Source: Sphingobium_A sp965228065
GTDB lineage: Bacteria; Pseudomonadota; Alphaproteobacteria; Sphingomonadales; Sphingomonadaceae
DNA: 64,000 bases
Direction of reading: 5' to 3'
Assembly (NCBI GenBank): GCA_965228065.1
Contig: OZ245788.1
Span: 6,076,001 to 6,140,000 of the forward strand
Shown here: positions 51,668 through 61,143 of the stretch, piece after piece
How the letters are laid out: the number at the start of each line of letters is the position of its first letter
How positions within the stretch are numbered: position 1 is the first letter of the stretch
Notes under the pieces: generated by a model
What the model was told of the DNA's origin: nothing
The model's input: the letters and a program-made list of their open reading frames with translations, nothing else
The model's database searches: none
Program-made: the position numbers and the translations under genes

Positions 51668-53286
51668 CAACGCCCCTTGAACAGACCGCCAAGCAGACCG
51701 CGCAACAATTGCCCGCCCAAACGGCCGGCCACCTGGCGTCCGACCGATGTCGCCGCCGAGCGCGCGGCCGATTGGACCATCTTTTCCGCAAAGCTCGGTT
51801 TGGCATCCTCGCGCGCCTGGCGGGCGGCCTCGCGTTCGGCGACGATGCGCGCGCGCTCCGCTTCCTTGGCCTGCCGTGCGGCTTCCCGTTCGTCGGCGAT
51901 GCGCTGCTTCTCGTCTTCCTTGGCCTGCACCGCATCGAGCTTGGCCTGCTCGGCCGCCGCCTTGGCCTCCGCGGCTGCGGCCTGCGCCTCACCCGCCTTG
52001 GCCGTCAGCAGCTCCTCGGCGGATTCGCGGTCGATCAACGTATCGTATTTCGCGCCGATGGCGTCGGTTTCCTTGATCACGCCACGCTCGACCGCGCTGA
52101 CAGGGCCAACACGCGAACAGACCGGCTTGATCAATGTGCGCTGGACGGGAGATGGCGAGCCATCGGCCTGGAGCAGCGACACCAGCGCCTCACCCACTTT
52201 AAGCTCGGTGATCGCGGTCGCCACGTCGAGGCCGGGATTGGAGCGGAATGTTTCGGCGGCCGACTTGATCGCGCGTTCGTCACGCGGGGTGAAGGCGCGC
52301 AGCGCGTGCTGGACGCGATTGCCGAGTTGTCCCGCCACATCCTCGGGAATATCGATCGGGTTCTGCGTGATGAAATAGACGCCGACGCCCTTCGAACGGA
52401 TCAGGCGGACGACCTGCTCGACCTTGTCGAGCAACGCCTTGGGCGCTTCGTCGAACAGCAGATGCGCCTCGTCGAAGAAGAAGACGAGCTTGGGCTTGTC
52501 GGGGTCGCCGACCTCGGGAAGCGTCTCGAACAATTCGGAGAGCAGCCAGAGCAGGAAGGTGGAATAGAGTTTGGGGCTCGCCATCAGCTTGTCGGCGGCC
52601 AGGATGTTGACGATACCCCGGCCCTGATCGTCGAGCTTGAAGAAATCCTCGATCTCAAGCGCGGGCTCACCGAAGAAATGATCGCCGCCCTGGCTGCGCA
52701 GCTGGAGCAAAGAACGCTGGATGGTGCCGACCGTCGCCTTGGAGACGTTGCCATAGGTGATCGTCAGCTCGTCTGCCCGGCTTGCGCAATGGCTGAGCAT
52801 CGCCTGCAGATCGTCTAGGTCGAGCAGCAGCAGCCCTTCCTTGTCGGCAACGTGGAAGGCGATGGTGAGCACCCCTTCCTGAACCTCGTTCAGATCGAGC
52901 AGGCGGCTGAGCAGCAGCGGCCCCATTTCCGAGATGGTGGTGCGGATGGGGTGGCCCTGTTCGCCGAACAGATCCCAGAACTGGACGGGATTGTCCTTGT
53001 AGACCCATTCGGTATCGCCGATTTCGGCGGCACGAGCGGCGAAGGCGTCATGCACCTTGGCGGTGGGCGATCCCGCCATCGCCATGCCGGACAGGTCACC
53101 TTTCACATCGGACAGGAAGGTCGGCACGCCGGCGCGGGAAAAGCTCTCGGCAATGCCCTGCAGCGTCACGGTCTTGCCGGTACCGGTGGCGCCCGCGATC
53201 AGGCCATGCCGGTTGGCGCGTTTGAAATTGAGGATCTGCCGCTCGCCGCCGCCGGTTCCGATGAAAAGCCCGGTCTCGTCCGTCAT
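51667..53286 (-). CDS. HerA/YjgR-like ATPase (DUF853 family)
   Basis: The 539-residue protein has Walker A GATGTGKT (about 32-39), Walker B LVFFFDEAHLLFDEAP (about 270-285), and the FITQNPIDIPEDVAGQLGNRVQHALRAFTPRD block that defines DUF853. A long alanine/glutamate coiled coil (about 430-500) and a basic glycine-rich tail follow. HerA-type ATPases translocate DNA in repair, but the role of the YjgR branch is not established. GGAGGA precedes the ATG. Confidence 0.92.
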   Translation of the reverse strand: MTDETGLFIGTGGGERQILNFKRANRHGLIAGATGTGKTVTLQGIAESFSRAGVPTFLSDVKGDLSGMAMAGSPTAKVHDAFAARAAEIGDTEWVYKDNPVQFWDLFGEQGHPIRTTISEMGPLLLSRLLDLNEVQEGVLTIAFHVADKEGLLLLDLDDLQAMLSHCASRADELTITYGNVSKATVGTIQRSLLQLRSQGGDHFFGEPALEIEDFFKLDDQGRGIVNILAADKLMASPKLYSTFLLWLLSELFETLPEVGDPDKPKLVFFFDEAHLLFDEAPKALLDKVEQVVRLIRSKGVGVYFITQNPIDIPEDVAGQLGNRVQHALRAFTPRDERAIKSAAETFRSNPGLDVATAITELKVGEALVSLLQADGSPSPVQRTLIKPVCSRVGPVSAVERGVIKETDAIGAKYDTLIDRESAEELLTAKAGEAQAAAAEAKAAAEQAKLDAVQAKEDEKQRIADEREAARQAKEAERARIVAEREAARQAREDAKPSFAEKMVQSAARSAATSVGRQVAGRLGGQLLRGLLGGLFKGR

Positions 53287-53382
53287 GTGCAGTCCTCCAC
53301 TCTTTGGAACTGCTTTAGAGCTCGTGGGGAAAAGTGGGAACCGGTTTTCAGCAAGGGCGATGGAGTTGCACCCCGACGCGGA

Positions 53383-53416
53383 AAGGGCCGCACGCCCCGA
53401 AGATCATGCGGCCCTT
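53383..53416 (-). terminator. Hairpin terminator downstream of degP
   Basis: On the minus strand AAGGGCCGCA pairs with TGCGGCCCTT (10 bp) across a 14-nt loop, followed by TTCC. It lies about 30 nt after the degP stop and matches the end of the hflK-hflC-degP operon. Confidence 0.7.
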
Positions 53417-53446
53417 CAATGGATCGAAACGCTCAGCGCGTCGTGA

Positions 53447-54979
53447 TCATTTCGCCTTGGCAGTCTTCACGCCAACATAGCGCGCCGGCCCGTTGCCGCG
53501 CTGAACGAGCAGCAGGACAGGCCGGTTGGCCGTGGCGGCTGCCTTGACGGCAGCAGCCAGATCGGCCGGCTGCGCCACCGGACGCTGGTTGGCCGAGACG
53601 ATGATATCGCCGCGCTGGATGCCCTCGGCAGCCGCGGTGCCGGCGGGGTCGACCGCACCGACCACCAGACCGCGCACGTCCTGCGACAGGCCGAGCTGGC
53701 GCGTGATCTGCGGGGTCAGCGTCTGGACGGCCAGACCGAGCGAATCGCGCGTGGCCTGCTCACCGGACTGCGAGTCCGGCGTGGGCGCCGCGTCATCGCC
53801 GTCACCGTTGAACGCCGCCAGCTGCTCCTCGGGAGGACGCGTGCCCACTGTCGCGGTGACCGTGATGCGCTTCTCGTTGCGGAACAGTTCGATCGGCACG
53901 CGCGTGCCGGGCTTCAGGTTCGATACAAGATAGGACAGCGTGTTGTCGGGCGAAACCGGCGTACCGTTCACCTTGGTGATCACGTCACCCTGCAGGATGC
54001 CCGCCTTGGCCGCACCCTCGCCGGGTTCGACACGCGCGATCAACTCGCCGGTGTTCTTGGGCAGACCGAGCGATGCTGCGATCGCTTCGTCGAGCGGCTG
54101 GAGCGCAACGCCCAGATAGCCGCGCTGCACCTTCGCGCCCGATTTGAGCGTATCGATGATCGGCTTGGCCTGCTCCGCGGGAATCGCGAAACCGATGCCG
54201 ACATTGCCGCCGGTGGGCGAATAGATCGCCGAATTGATGCCGATGACATTGCCGTTGAGATCAAACATCGGGCCGCCGGAATTGCCCATGTTGATCGAGG
54301 CGTCGGTCTGGATGTAGCGATCGAACGCGCCACCCTGGCCGGTGTTGCGATGGAGCGCGGAAACGATGCCCGCAGTCACCGTACCGCCCAGGCCGAACGG
54401 ATTGCCGATCGCCACCACCCAGTCGCCGACACGCGCCGTGGTCGAATCGCCGAAATTGACGAACGGCAGGCCGGTCGCGTCGATCTTGAGCAGCGCCAGG
54501 TCCGACGCGGCATCGCGGCCGATCAGCTTCGCGGTATATTCCTTACGGTCGGGCAAGGTGACCGTGATCGAATCCACCACCGCGGTGCGGTTGCCCGGTG
54601 CCACGACATGGTTGTTGGTGACGATATAGCCGTCCGCCGAGATGATGAAGCCCGAGCCCAGCGACTGCGCCTCACGCGTGATCGGGCGGCCGCCCTGCTG
54701 GCCGCCGAACTGGCCGAACAGATCGCCGAACGGCGTGCCGGCAAAGGGGTTTTGCTGCTGCTGGACCTGGACCGTCTGCTTGGTCGAGATGTTCACCACC
54801 GAGGGTGCCAGGCGCTCGGTGAGGCCGGCAAAGCTCATGGGGGCGCCGCGCGGGGCGGCCGCTGCCATCGCCCGATCGTCATTTTGCGCGGTCTGTGCGC
54901 CGACATTGGTGCCGACGGTGATGGCTGCTCCGCCAAGGAGCAGCGCGGTGGTGATTGCGTATGCGTAGCGCAAGGTCAT
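53447..54979 (-). CDS. Periplasmic serine protease, DegP/DegQ (Do) family
   Basis: From the ATG after GAAGGAAA the protein has 510 residues with a signal/anchor segment (YAITTALLLGGAAITVG). The trypsin-like triad is His124 (TNNHVV), Asp160 (ASDLALLKI) and Ser234 (GNSGGP), followed by two PDZ domains (about 280-375 and 410-500). A Gln-rich LA loop (QVQQQQNPFAGTPFGDLFGQFGGQQGG) precedes the protease core. It degrades or refolds misfolded envelope proteins. It is downstream of hflC in the usual order. A GTG start 21 nt earlier is less likely. Confidence 0.95.
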   Translation of the reverse strand: MTLRYAYAITTALLLGGAAITVGTNVGAQTAQNDDRAMAAAAPRGAPMSFAGLTERLAPSVVNISTKQTVQVQQQQNPFAGTPFGDLFGQFGGQQGGRPITREAQSLGSGFIISADGYIVTNNHVVAPGNRTAVVDSITVTLPDRKEYTAKLIGRDAASDLALLKIDATGLPFVNFGDSTTARVGDWVVAIGNPFGLGGTVTAGIVSALHRNTGQGGAFDRYIQTDASINMGNSGGPMFDLNGNVIGINSAIYSPTGGNVGIGFAIPAEQAKPIIDTLKSGAKVQRGYLGVALQPLDEAIAASLGLPKNTGELIARVEPGEGAAKAGILQGDVITKVNGTPVSPDNTLSYLVSNLKPGTRVPIELFRNEKRITVTATVGTRPPEEQLAAFNGDGDDAAPTPDSQSGEQATRDSLGLAVQTLTPQITRQLGLSQDVRGLVVGAVDPAGTAAAEGIQRGDIIVSANQRPVAQPADLAAAVKAAATANRPVLLLVQRGNGPARYVGVKTAKAK

Positions 54980-55075
54980 TTTCCTTCCAACTTCCTTCAC
55001 TTGCCCGATTCTATGGGCTTGCGGTTTGCCGTCAGGCTGCTCCCCAACGGCTTAACGCAGTTTGAATAGGTCCGT

Positions 55076-55933
55076 TCAGCGTCCGCCGCCGCGGAACTCG
55101 CGCAGATAGCTGTTGTCCGGCGACAGGATGATCGACGAAGCGCCCTTGCCTTCGCCCGGAAGGAAAGTCTGTTCGTAGGACTGCATGGCGCGATAGAAGT
55201 CGTAGAAATTCGCATCCTTGTTGAACGCTTCGGCATAGGCTTTGGCCGAATCGGCGTCGGCCTGAGCGCGAACGAACTGCGCCTGCTTCAGGCCCTGTGC
55301 TTCGATCGTGCGTGCTTCCTGAACGCGCGCAGTGCGCATCCGTTCCAGCGCGCTGTCCAGCGGCGCGCCTTCCGGCAGATCGGCGCGCTTGATGCGGACG
55401 TCGACGATCTCGGCGCCATATTGCCGCGCGGTGCGATTGAGGCCTGCCTGGATATTGTCCATCACCTGCCCGCGTTCGGCGCTGAGCAGCGCCGCGAACG
55501 GCCGCTTGCCAAGCTCGTTGCGCAGTGCTGATCCCAGGATCGGCCGCAGCGCCGCGGCGACATTCTCGCTGTTCTTGGCGGTGATCACCATGCGCAGCGG
55601 ATCGACGATGCGGAACCGCGCGAACGCGTCGACCTGCAGCCGGAGCTGATCGGTCGAAAGCACCTGCTGCTGATCCATCGTGATCGAGAGGATGCGTTTG
55701 TCGATCCAGGTGATCTCGTCGACGAACGGCCATTTGGCGATCAGGCCCGCGCCGTCACCGCCAAAGCTCTGCTTGGCATCATATTTGTTGATGATCGCGA
55801 TGGGCTGGCCGAAGCGAAGGATCACGCCCTGCTTCGTTTCCGGCACGACCACGAGCGTGGACGCAAGGATGACGAGAAGCGCGATGGCGGTGAGCGCCAC
55901 GGCGATCGGGTGACGGCCGATACGTTCGATCAC
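55076..55933 (-). CDS. hflC: FtsH modulator HflC
   Basis: The 285-residue SPFH protein has one N-terminal membrane segment (VALTAIALLVILASTLVVV), then VPETKQGVILRFGQPI and the prohibitin-type domain, ending with AQADADSAKAYAEAFNKDANFYDFYRAMQSYE. With HflK it forms a cage around the FtsH protease. It overlaps the hflK stop by 4 nt. A spacer of about 95 bp separates it from degP. Confidence 0.95.
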   Translation of the reverse strand: MIERIGRHPIAVALTAIALLVILASTLVVVPETKQGVILRFGQPIAIINKYDAKQSFGGDGAGLIAKWPFVDEITWIDKRILSITMDQQQVLSTDQLRLQVDAFARFRIVDPLRMVITAKNSENVAAALRPILGSALRNELGKRPFAALLSAERGQVMDNIQAGLNRTARQYGAEIVDVRIKRADLPEGAPLDSALERMRTARVQEARTIEAQGLKQAQFVRAQADADSAKAYAEAFNKDANFYDFYRAMQSYEQTFLPGEGKGASSIILSPDNSYLREFRGGGR

Positions 55934-57024
55934 TGCGCTGCTCCTTCGGTCGGGCGGCGCTGAAGCTGGGGCAACGGCAGATACGGCGTCACACCCGGCG
56001 CCTCGACGATCGTCTTGTCCACTTTCGAAAGAACCCGTTCCATCGTTTCGTAATACATGCGCCGTCGCGTCACTTCAGGCGCAAGCTTGTACTGCTCGTA
56101 AACCTTGTTGAATGATTCAGCTTCACCCTGGGCGCGGGCGATAACCTGCTGCGCATAGGTCCGCGCTTCGTTCAGGTTGGACTGGACTCGCTGCTGAGCA
56201 GCGGTCACTTCCTTGAAGGCTTCGTTCACTGCCGTCGGCGGATCCGCCTGGCTGATCGAAACGCCCTGGATCTGCACACCAGCCTTATAATCGTCGAGGA
56301 TCACCTGCATCGTCTCGCGAACGCGCTGCTCCACCTCGTTGCGGCCGGGGCCGATCGCATCGATCAGCGTGAAATTGGCAAGCACCGCACGCATCGCGCT
56401 TTCCGCGACTTCGCCGATGGTCTGCTCGGGATCGGCAAGCTGGAACAGATATTGCTCCGCCGCACCGGGCTTGACGCTCCAGCGGACGGCATAGGCCAGA
56501 TCCACCAGATTCTGGTCGCCGGTTAGCACCAGATTATCGTCTCCGCCGGGCTGGCCGATCGGAATGGTGCGAATCGCCTGAATATCGATCTTCTGTACGC
56601 GCTCGATCGGCGCGGGCAGCGAGAAGCTCACGCCTGGGCCCAGCGTCCGCGAATATTTGCCGAGGCGCGTGATGACACCGGCCTGCTCGGGCCCGATTCG
56701 GTGGATCGACGTCAGGGTAAGCCACAGGACCAGGAAGGCGAGCGCGACATAGGGCCAGATCGACAGCCCGCCCGGGCGCGGAAAACCGCCGCTCGGGCCG
56801 CCAAACAGCTCGCGAAGCTTCGCGAGGATCTGATCGAGCGCCGATGGCCCGGGACGGCCACCGCCGCCACGTGGACGATCGTTACCCGGCGGACGACTCC
56901 ATGGATTCGGCCGGCCACTGCCGCCGGATCCATCGCCATCGCCGCCGCCACGGTTACCCCATGGACCGCCATTTTCGCTCAGCACGGCGCCTATGGACGC
57001 CAACCACCCCAATCTTCTGTTCAT
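55930..57024 (-). CDS. hflK: FtsH modulator HflK
   Basis: From the ATG of MNRRLGWLASIG the protein has 364 residues. A glycine/proline-rich N-terminal stretch (ENGGPWGNRGGGDGDGSGG) precedes a membrane segment (LSIWPYVALAFLVLWLTLTSI), then an SPFH domain (IGPEQAGVITRLGKYSRTLGPGVSFSLP) and a helical tail. An earlier in-frame start would add MFRPMPLFFPKALPIMAV and is unlikely. The start of the gene lies about 70 bp from the mrp start on the other strand. Confidence 0.93.
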   Translation of the reverse strand: MNRRLGWLASIGAVLSENGGPWGNRGGGDGDGSGGSGRPNPWSRPPGNDRPRGGGGRPGPSALDQILAKLRELFGGPSGGFPRPGGLSIWPYVALAFLVLWLTLTSIHRIGPEQAGVITRLGKYSRTLGPGVSFSLPAPIERVQKIDIQAIRTIPIGQPGGDDNLVLTGDQNLVDLAYAVRWSVKPGAAEQYLFQLADPEQTIGEVAESAMRAVLANFTLIDAIGPGRNEVEQRVRETMQVILDDYKAGVQIQGVSISQADPPTAVNEAFKEVTAAQQRVQSNLNEARTYAQQVIARAQGEAESFNKVYEQYKLAPEVTRRRMYYETMERVLSKVDKTIVEAPGVTPYLPLPQLQRRPTEGAAQ

Positions 57025-57094
57025 GACCGCCATTATAGGAAGCGCTTTCGGGAAAAACAGTGGCATTGGCCGAAACACTGCCTATCTGGCGCAG

Positions 57095-58063
57095 ATGACC
57101 GATCAAAACAGCCTGCTCGCCGCTATCGAACCCATTGCGCAAGGCCGCGCCACCGGACTGAGGCTGACGGAGGGCCGCGCCAGCCTGATCCTCGACGTCA
57201 CCGGGCTTTCGGGCGACGAACGCCTGAAGCTCGAGGCCGCGATCAAGGCGGCATTGCTGGCCGAAGACGGCGTCTCCGAAGTCCGTGTGGCCATGACCAG
57301 CGAAAAAAAGGGCCGCCGGCTCATTGCGGTCGGCAGCGGCAAGGGCGGCGTCGGCAAATCGACCGTCGCCGCGAATCTCGCGCTGGCCCTGAAGGCGCGC
57401 GGCTTCAAGGTCGGACTGGTGGATGCGGATATTTACGGCCCGTCACAGCCTCGCCTGCTCGGCACCGAGGGACAAAGGCCTCAGGCGGAAGCGCAGAAGC
57501 TGATCCCGATCATGAGCCCATTTGGCATCCCGATGCTCTCGATGGGCCATCTCGCCAAACCGGGCCAGGCGATCGCATGGCGCGGGCCGATGGCCGGCAA
57601 TGCGCTGGGACAGATCCTCGATGCCGATTGGGGCGATGCGGAGTTGCTGATCGCCGATCTGCCGCCGGGCACGGGCGACATCCAGCTGTCGATGATCCAG
57701 AAGCAGAAACCGGCGGGCGCGGTGATCGTCTCCACCCCCCAGGATCTGGCACTGATGGACGCCACGCGGGCGATGGACCTGTTCAACCAGTCCGGCGTGC
57801 CGATCATCGGGCTGATCGAGAATATGGCCGGCTATCAATGCCCGCATTGCGGCGAGGTCTCCGATCCGTTCGGCACCGGGGGCGTACAGGCTGCGGCCAA
57901 TGTGATGGGCCATGATTTCCTCGGCCGCATTCCGTTGACGATGGGCATACGCACCGCATCGGATGCGGGGCAGCCACCAGCAGCGGGCGACGGGCCGGAC
58001 GCGGAGGCATTCCATGCCATCGCCGGCCGGATTGCGGATTGGTTGAACCAGCCGGCGGGCTGA
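57095..58063 (+). CDS. mrp: Iron-sulfur cluster carrier ATPase Mrp/ApbC
   Basis: The protein has 322 residues from the ATG of MTDQNSLLAAIEP. It has an N-terminal MIP18-like domain, a deviant Walker A GSGKGGVGKST (80-90), VDADIYGPSQPRLLG, and the cysteine pair CPHCGE that binds the bridging cluster. Mrp delivers Fe-S clusters to apoproteins. An in-frame ATG 102 nt upstream would overlap the hflK coding region on the other strand and is not supported. It is followed 27 nt later by the CoA-binding protein gene. Confidence 0.95.
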   Translation: MTDQNSLLAAIEPIAQGRATGLRLTEGRASLILDVTGLSGDERLKLEAAIKAALLAEDGVSEVRVAMTSEKKGRRLIAVGSGKGGVGKSTVAANLALALKARGFKVGLVDADIYGPSQPRLLGTEGQRPQAEAQKLIPIMSPFGIPMLSMGHLAKPGQAIAWRGPMAGNALGQILDADWGDAELLIADLPPGTGDIQLSMIQKQKPAGAVIVSTPQDLALMDATRAMDLFNQSGVPIIGLIENMAGYQCPHCGEVSDPFGTGGVQAAANVMGHDFLGRIPLTMGIRTASDAGQPPAAGDGPDAEAFHAIAGRIADWLNQPAG

Positions 58064-58089
58064 TCGTTGTGCCTTGAAAGGATGATCGC

Positions 58090-58518
58090 ATGCCCCTGAC
58101 GAACGACGAGGACATCGCAGCCCTGCTGGCAGAGACGCGGACGATCGCGCTGATCGGCGCCTCGGATCGGCCCGACCGGGCGAGCTCCCGCGTCATGCAT
58201 TTCCTGCAGGATCACGGTTATCGCGTTATCCCGGTCAATCCGCAGATCACCGGCGAACATGTCCATGGCGAATATGTCTGGCGCGAACTCTCGCAGATCG
58301 GCGAACCGATCGACATGGTCGACATCTTCCGCCGCCCCGAAGCCGCGGGCGACGCAGTCGATCAGGCAATTGCGGCCGGCGCGAAATCCGTGTGGATGCA
58401 ATTGGGCGTGATTAACGAGGACGCCGCCGCGCGGGCGGAGGCGGCGGGGTTGAAGGTCGTGATGGACCGGTGCCCGGCAATCGACATCCCGAGACTGGGG
58501 CTGCCAAAAATCACCTAA
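58090..58518 (+). CDS. CoA-binding domain protein (YccU-like)
   Basis: The 142-residue Rossmann-fold protein has the CoA-binding words TIALIGASDRPDRASSRVMHFLQ, YRVIPVNPQITGEHVHGE, SVWMQLGVINEDAAARAEAAG and VVMDRCPAIDIPR. It resembles the nucleotide-binding part of succinyl-CoA synthetase. The molecular role of stand-alone members is not established. Its stop codon interlocks with that of the pilin gene on the opposite strand. Confidence 0.92.
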   Translation: MPLTNDEDIAALLAETRTIALIGASDRPDRASSRVMHFLQDHGYRVIPVNPQITGEHVHGEYVWRELSQIGEPIDMVDIFRRPEAAGDAVDQAIAAGAKSVWMQLGVINEDAAARAEAAGLKVVMDRCPAIDIPRLGLPKIT

Positions 58519-58685
58519 CTTGTCCCGCGCATCGCGTTGGTGATGGTATTGAGCGTGCCGGTCAGCGACAGGCCCAGATTCACGAAGGCGATGATGCACG
58601 CCAGCGAGATCAGCGCGACGATCAGCCCATATTCTATCGCGGTCGCGCCGCGCTTGTCGGTCATCAGTCTGTGCAACAGCGTCAT
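58515..58685 (-). CDS. Flp family type IVb pilin
   Basis: This 56-residue gene is shorter than most ORF cut-offs. It starts at an ATG after GGGAGGGTGCC and reads MTLLHRLMTDKRG, then ATAIEYGLIVALISLACIIAF. Cleavage after the glycine leaves the class IVb prepilin hydrophobic helix with Glu5. Such pilins are assembled by Tad/Cpa systems, none of which are in this window. The TAG stop overlaps the TAA stop of the CoA-binding gene (58515-58518) on the other strand. Confidence 0.88.
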   Translation of the reverse strand: MTLLHRLMTDKRGATAIEYGLIVALISLACIIAFVNLGLSLTGTLNTITNAMRGTS

Positions 58686-58840
58686 GGCACCCTCCCCGGT
58701 TTCGATACGGTGCTTCGACGGCGCCGGGTTGCCGCATCGTTAAGACCGTTCAGGAGATCGATCCGGAATGGAAGCAATCGGGCGGTTGTGCGATGAGATG
58801 AGAGTTGGTGAGGCCTGTAATCCGGTGCTGCCCCCTACGC

Positions 58841-58966
58841 GTCACGCCAGCCCTTCGACTGCCTGCCAAGGCGGGCGCTCAGCATAAACCTCGCCTTCGA
58901 GAGCTGGGGTCTCCCAACCAGATCGCGCTTATGTCGTCGAGAGATGCCAGCCTCCGCTGGCATGAC
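58841..58966. repeat. Composite repeat: CCAGC/GCTGGGG element with a second repeat in its loop (copy 2)
   Basis: The same composite as at 46.9 kb: GTCACGCCAGC, an insert beginning CCTTCGACTGCCTGCCAAGG, then GAGCTGGGGTCTC, the shared spacer CCAACCAGATCGCGC, and the end hairpin GATGCCAGC-CTCC-GCTGGCATGAC. The rest of the 58686-58977 spacer has nothing else I can identify. Confidence 0.75.
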
Positions 58967-58977
58967 GCAGGGGTACG

Positions 58978-59757
58978 CTAGCGAATAATCCCTTTTTCCG
59001 CCCGTTCATGCAGCCGCTCGACCGCGGCGGCGTGGATGCCCGGTGCGCACGCGATCACGCCGAAGGCCTCGGCCTTGGTGCTGTTGAAACGCAGCGCACC
59101 CCCGAAAGCATCGGTGACACTGGCGCCGGCTTCCTTGGCGATCAGCACCGCCGCGGCGATGTCCCATTCATTGCCCCAGCGCAGAGTCGCGACCAGATCG
59201 GCCTCATCGGCGGCGACCATGGCGATGCGCAGCGCGATCGAATTCGGCTTGAAGACGGCAGTCAGGTCGCTGTCGACCTTGGGCAACACATCGGTCGGCA
59301 CGCGCGCACCCGGGAAATGATCGCGGCGGCTGGCGGACAGCCGAATGCCGTTGCGCCATGCCCCCTGCCCCGCGACCGCACGCCATTTCTCGTCACGCGC
59401 CGGCGCATCGAGCACGCCAAGCATCACCGTGCCGCCCTCGACCAATGCGACACTCACCGCCCAGCCGGGGCGGCCGCGCATATAGTCGCGGGTGCCGTCG
59501 ATCGGATCGACCACCCAGACACGCGGCACCAGCAATCGCTCGGCGCTGTCGGCGGTCTCTTCGGACAGCCAGCCGGCCTCGGGGTCGATCTCGTAAAGCC
59601 GCTCGCGCAGCATGTCGTTCACGGCGTGGTCGATCTCGCACACCGGATTGCCGGGTGCTTTCTCCCACCTTTTATAGTCGCTCTCGCAGCGCGAGAGCGC
59701 CATGGCGCTCGCTTCGGCCGCGACGGCGGCCACCCGGTCGATCAGCGCCTCAGGCAC
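58978..59757 (-). CDS. Inositol monophosphatase family, CysQ-like 3'(2'),5'-bisphosphate nucleotidase
   Basis: The 259-residue protein has the metal-binding motifs WLSEE (about 63-67) and WVVDPIDGTRDYMRG (Asp84, Asp87), and a C-terminal WGNEWDIAAAVLIAKEAGA block. The family removes phosphate from 3'-phosphoadenosine 5'-phosphate or inositol phosphates; the CysQ-type assignment is the closest but not certain. It starts at a GTG that overlaps the pmbA stop region by 8 nt, so it is coupled to pmbA. Confidence 0.87.
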   Translation of the reverse strand: MPEALIDRVAAVAAEASAMALSRCESDYKRWEKAPGNPVCEIDHAVNDMLRERLYEIDPEAGWLSEETADSAERLLVPRVWVVDPIDGTRDYMRGRPGWAVSVALVEGGTVMLGVLDAPARDEKWRAVAGQGAWRNGIRLSASRRDHFPGARVPTDVLPKVDSDLTAVFKPNSIALRIAMVAADEADLVATLRWGNEWDIAAAVLIAKEAGASVTDAFGGALRFNSTKAEAFGVIACAPGIHAAAVERLHERAEKGIIR

Positions 59758-61096
59758 CGGCCACCGTCATACCCTCGATACGCAGCGTCGGGGCGTTGAC
59801 CGCATAGCGGAATTCGAGATCGTTTGCCGGCACGAGCATGCGGAACATGTCCTTCAGATTGCCCGCCACCGTCATCTCCGCGATCGCATGGGTGATCTGC
59901 CCCTTCTCGATCAGAAAACCCGATGCGCCGCGGCTATAATCGCCAGTCACGCCATTGACGCCCATGCCGATCAACTCGGTGATGTAGACGCCTTCGGCGA
60001 TGTCGGCGATCAGTTCGGCGGGGCTGACACTGCCGGCCGCCATGTGAAGGTTGGTGCTGCCCGCCCCGGGCGGGCCGCCAATGCCGCGCACGGCGTGACC
60101 ACCGGGCACCATGCCGAGTTGCCGGGCGGAAGCGGCGGTCAGCAACCAGCCGGTCAGAACGCCCGCGTCGATGATCGTCGTCGGGCCGGTCACCAACCCC
60201 TCCCCGTCAAAGGGTCGCGAGCGCAGGCCACGCGGACGCAGCGGATCGTCGAGAATGGTGACGCCGGATCCGAAGACCGGTTGCCCGAGCGAATCGAGCA
60301 GAAAGCTGGTCTTGCGCGCGATCGCGGCGCCATTGATGGCGCCCATCAAATGGCCGAGCATCCCCGCCGAGACACGCGGATCGAAGACGACCGGCATGGC
60401 GCCACTGCGCGGACGCGCGGGATCGAGCCGCGCGATCGCGCGCTCCCCCGCCCGCCGGCCGACGGAGACAGGATCGTCGAGATCGCCGATATGACGCGCC
60501 GAATGATGCGCATAATCGCGCTGCATGCCCGCACCAACGCCAGCCAGCACGCTGGCCGAGACGCCGTGGCTGCTGCCGGCATAACCCCGCGCAAAACCTG
60601 CCGATGTAGCAAGCGCGACGGTCGAACGGCTGGCGCCGGCGCCGGCCCCTTCGCTGTTGGTAACCCCGGACACCGCCCGCGCCGCGTCCTCGGCGAGGAG
60701 CGCGCGTGCCTTGAGCGCGGCTGGCTCGGCCACGCCACCATCGTCGATGTCGAGATTGGGCGGATCGTCACGCATCACGCGATCTTCGGGCGCAAGGCCC
60801 GCCCAGGGATCCTCGGGCGCTTCGCGCGCCATGGCGACAACCCGCTCGACCAGCGCGGCAAAGGCATCCGGCGACAGATCCGAGGTGGAGGCACTGGCGG
60901 AGCGGCTGCCGACGAAAGCGCGCAGGCCGATCTCTTCCCCTTCCGAACGCTCGACATCCTCGAGCGCGCCCAGGCGTATCTGGACCTGGGTGGATGCGCC
61001 CCCGACATAAAGGGCGTCGGCGGCGTCGGCACCGGCCTTACGGGCAAGGGCCACCAGATCGGCGGTGCGGGATTCGGCTTGGGATACGCTCAGCAT
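59750..61096 (-). CDS. pmbA: Metalloprotease PmbA/TldE
   Basis: The 448-residue protein matches the TldE/PmbA family, with GLRAFVGSRSASASTSDLSPDAF, GFARGYAGSSHGVSASVLAGVG, PVVFDPRVSAGMLGHL and GVNGVTGDYSRGASGFLIEKGQITHAIAEMTVAGNL. TldD and TldE together form a protease that matures modified peptides and degrades unfolded ones; tldD itself is not in this window. The ATG after AGGTGCGTAAT is preferred over a GTG 9 nt before it. The gene is followed by the CysQ-like gene. Confidence 0.94.
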   Translation of the reverse strand: MLSVSQAESRTADLVALARKAGADAADALYVGGASTQVQIRLGALEDVERSEGEEIGLRAFVGSRSASASTSDLSPDAFAALVERVVAMAREAPEDPWAGLAPEDRVMRDDPPNLDIDDGGVAEPAALKARALLAEDAARAVSGVTNSEGAGAGASRSTVALATSAGFARGYAGSSHGVSASVLAGVGAGMQRDYAHHSARHIGDLDDPVSVGRRAGERAIARLDPARPRSGAMPVVFDPRVSAGMLGHLMGAINGAAIARKTSFLLDSLGQPVFGSGVTILDDPLRPRGLRSRPFDGEGLVTGPTTIIDAGVLTGWLLTAASARQLGMVPGGHAVRGIGGPPGAGSTNLHMAAGSVSPAELIADIAEGVYITELIGMGVNGVTGDYSRGASGFLIEKGQITHAIAEMTVAGNLKDMFRMLVPANDLEFRYAVNAPTLRIEGMTVAGA

Positions 61097-61143
61097 ATTA
61101 CGCACCTAGGGTTTTGAACGGCCGGCTTCCACCCCCCAATCAT

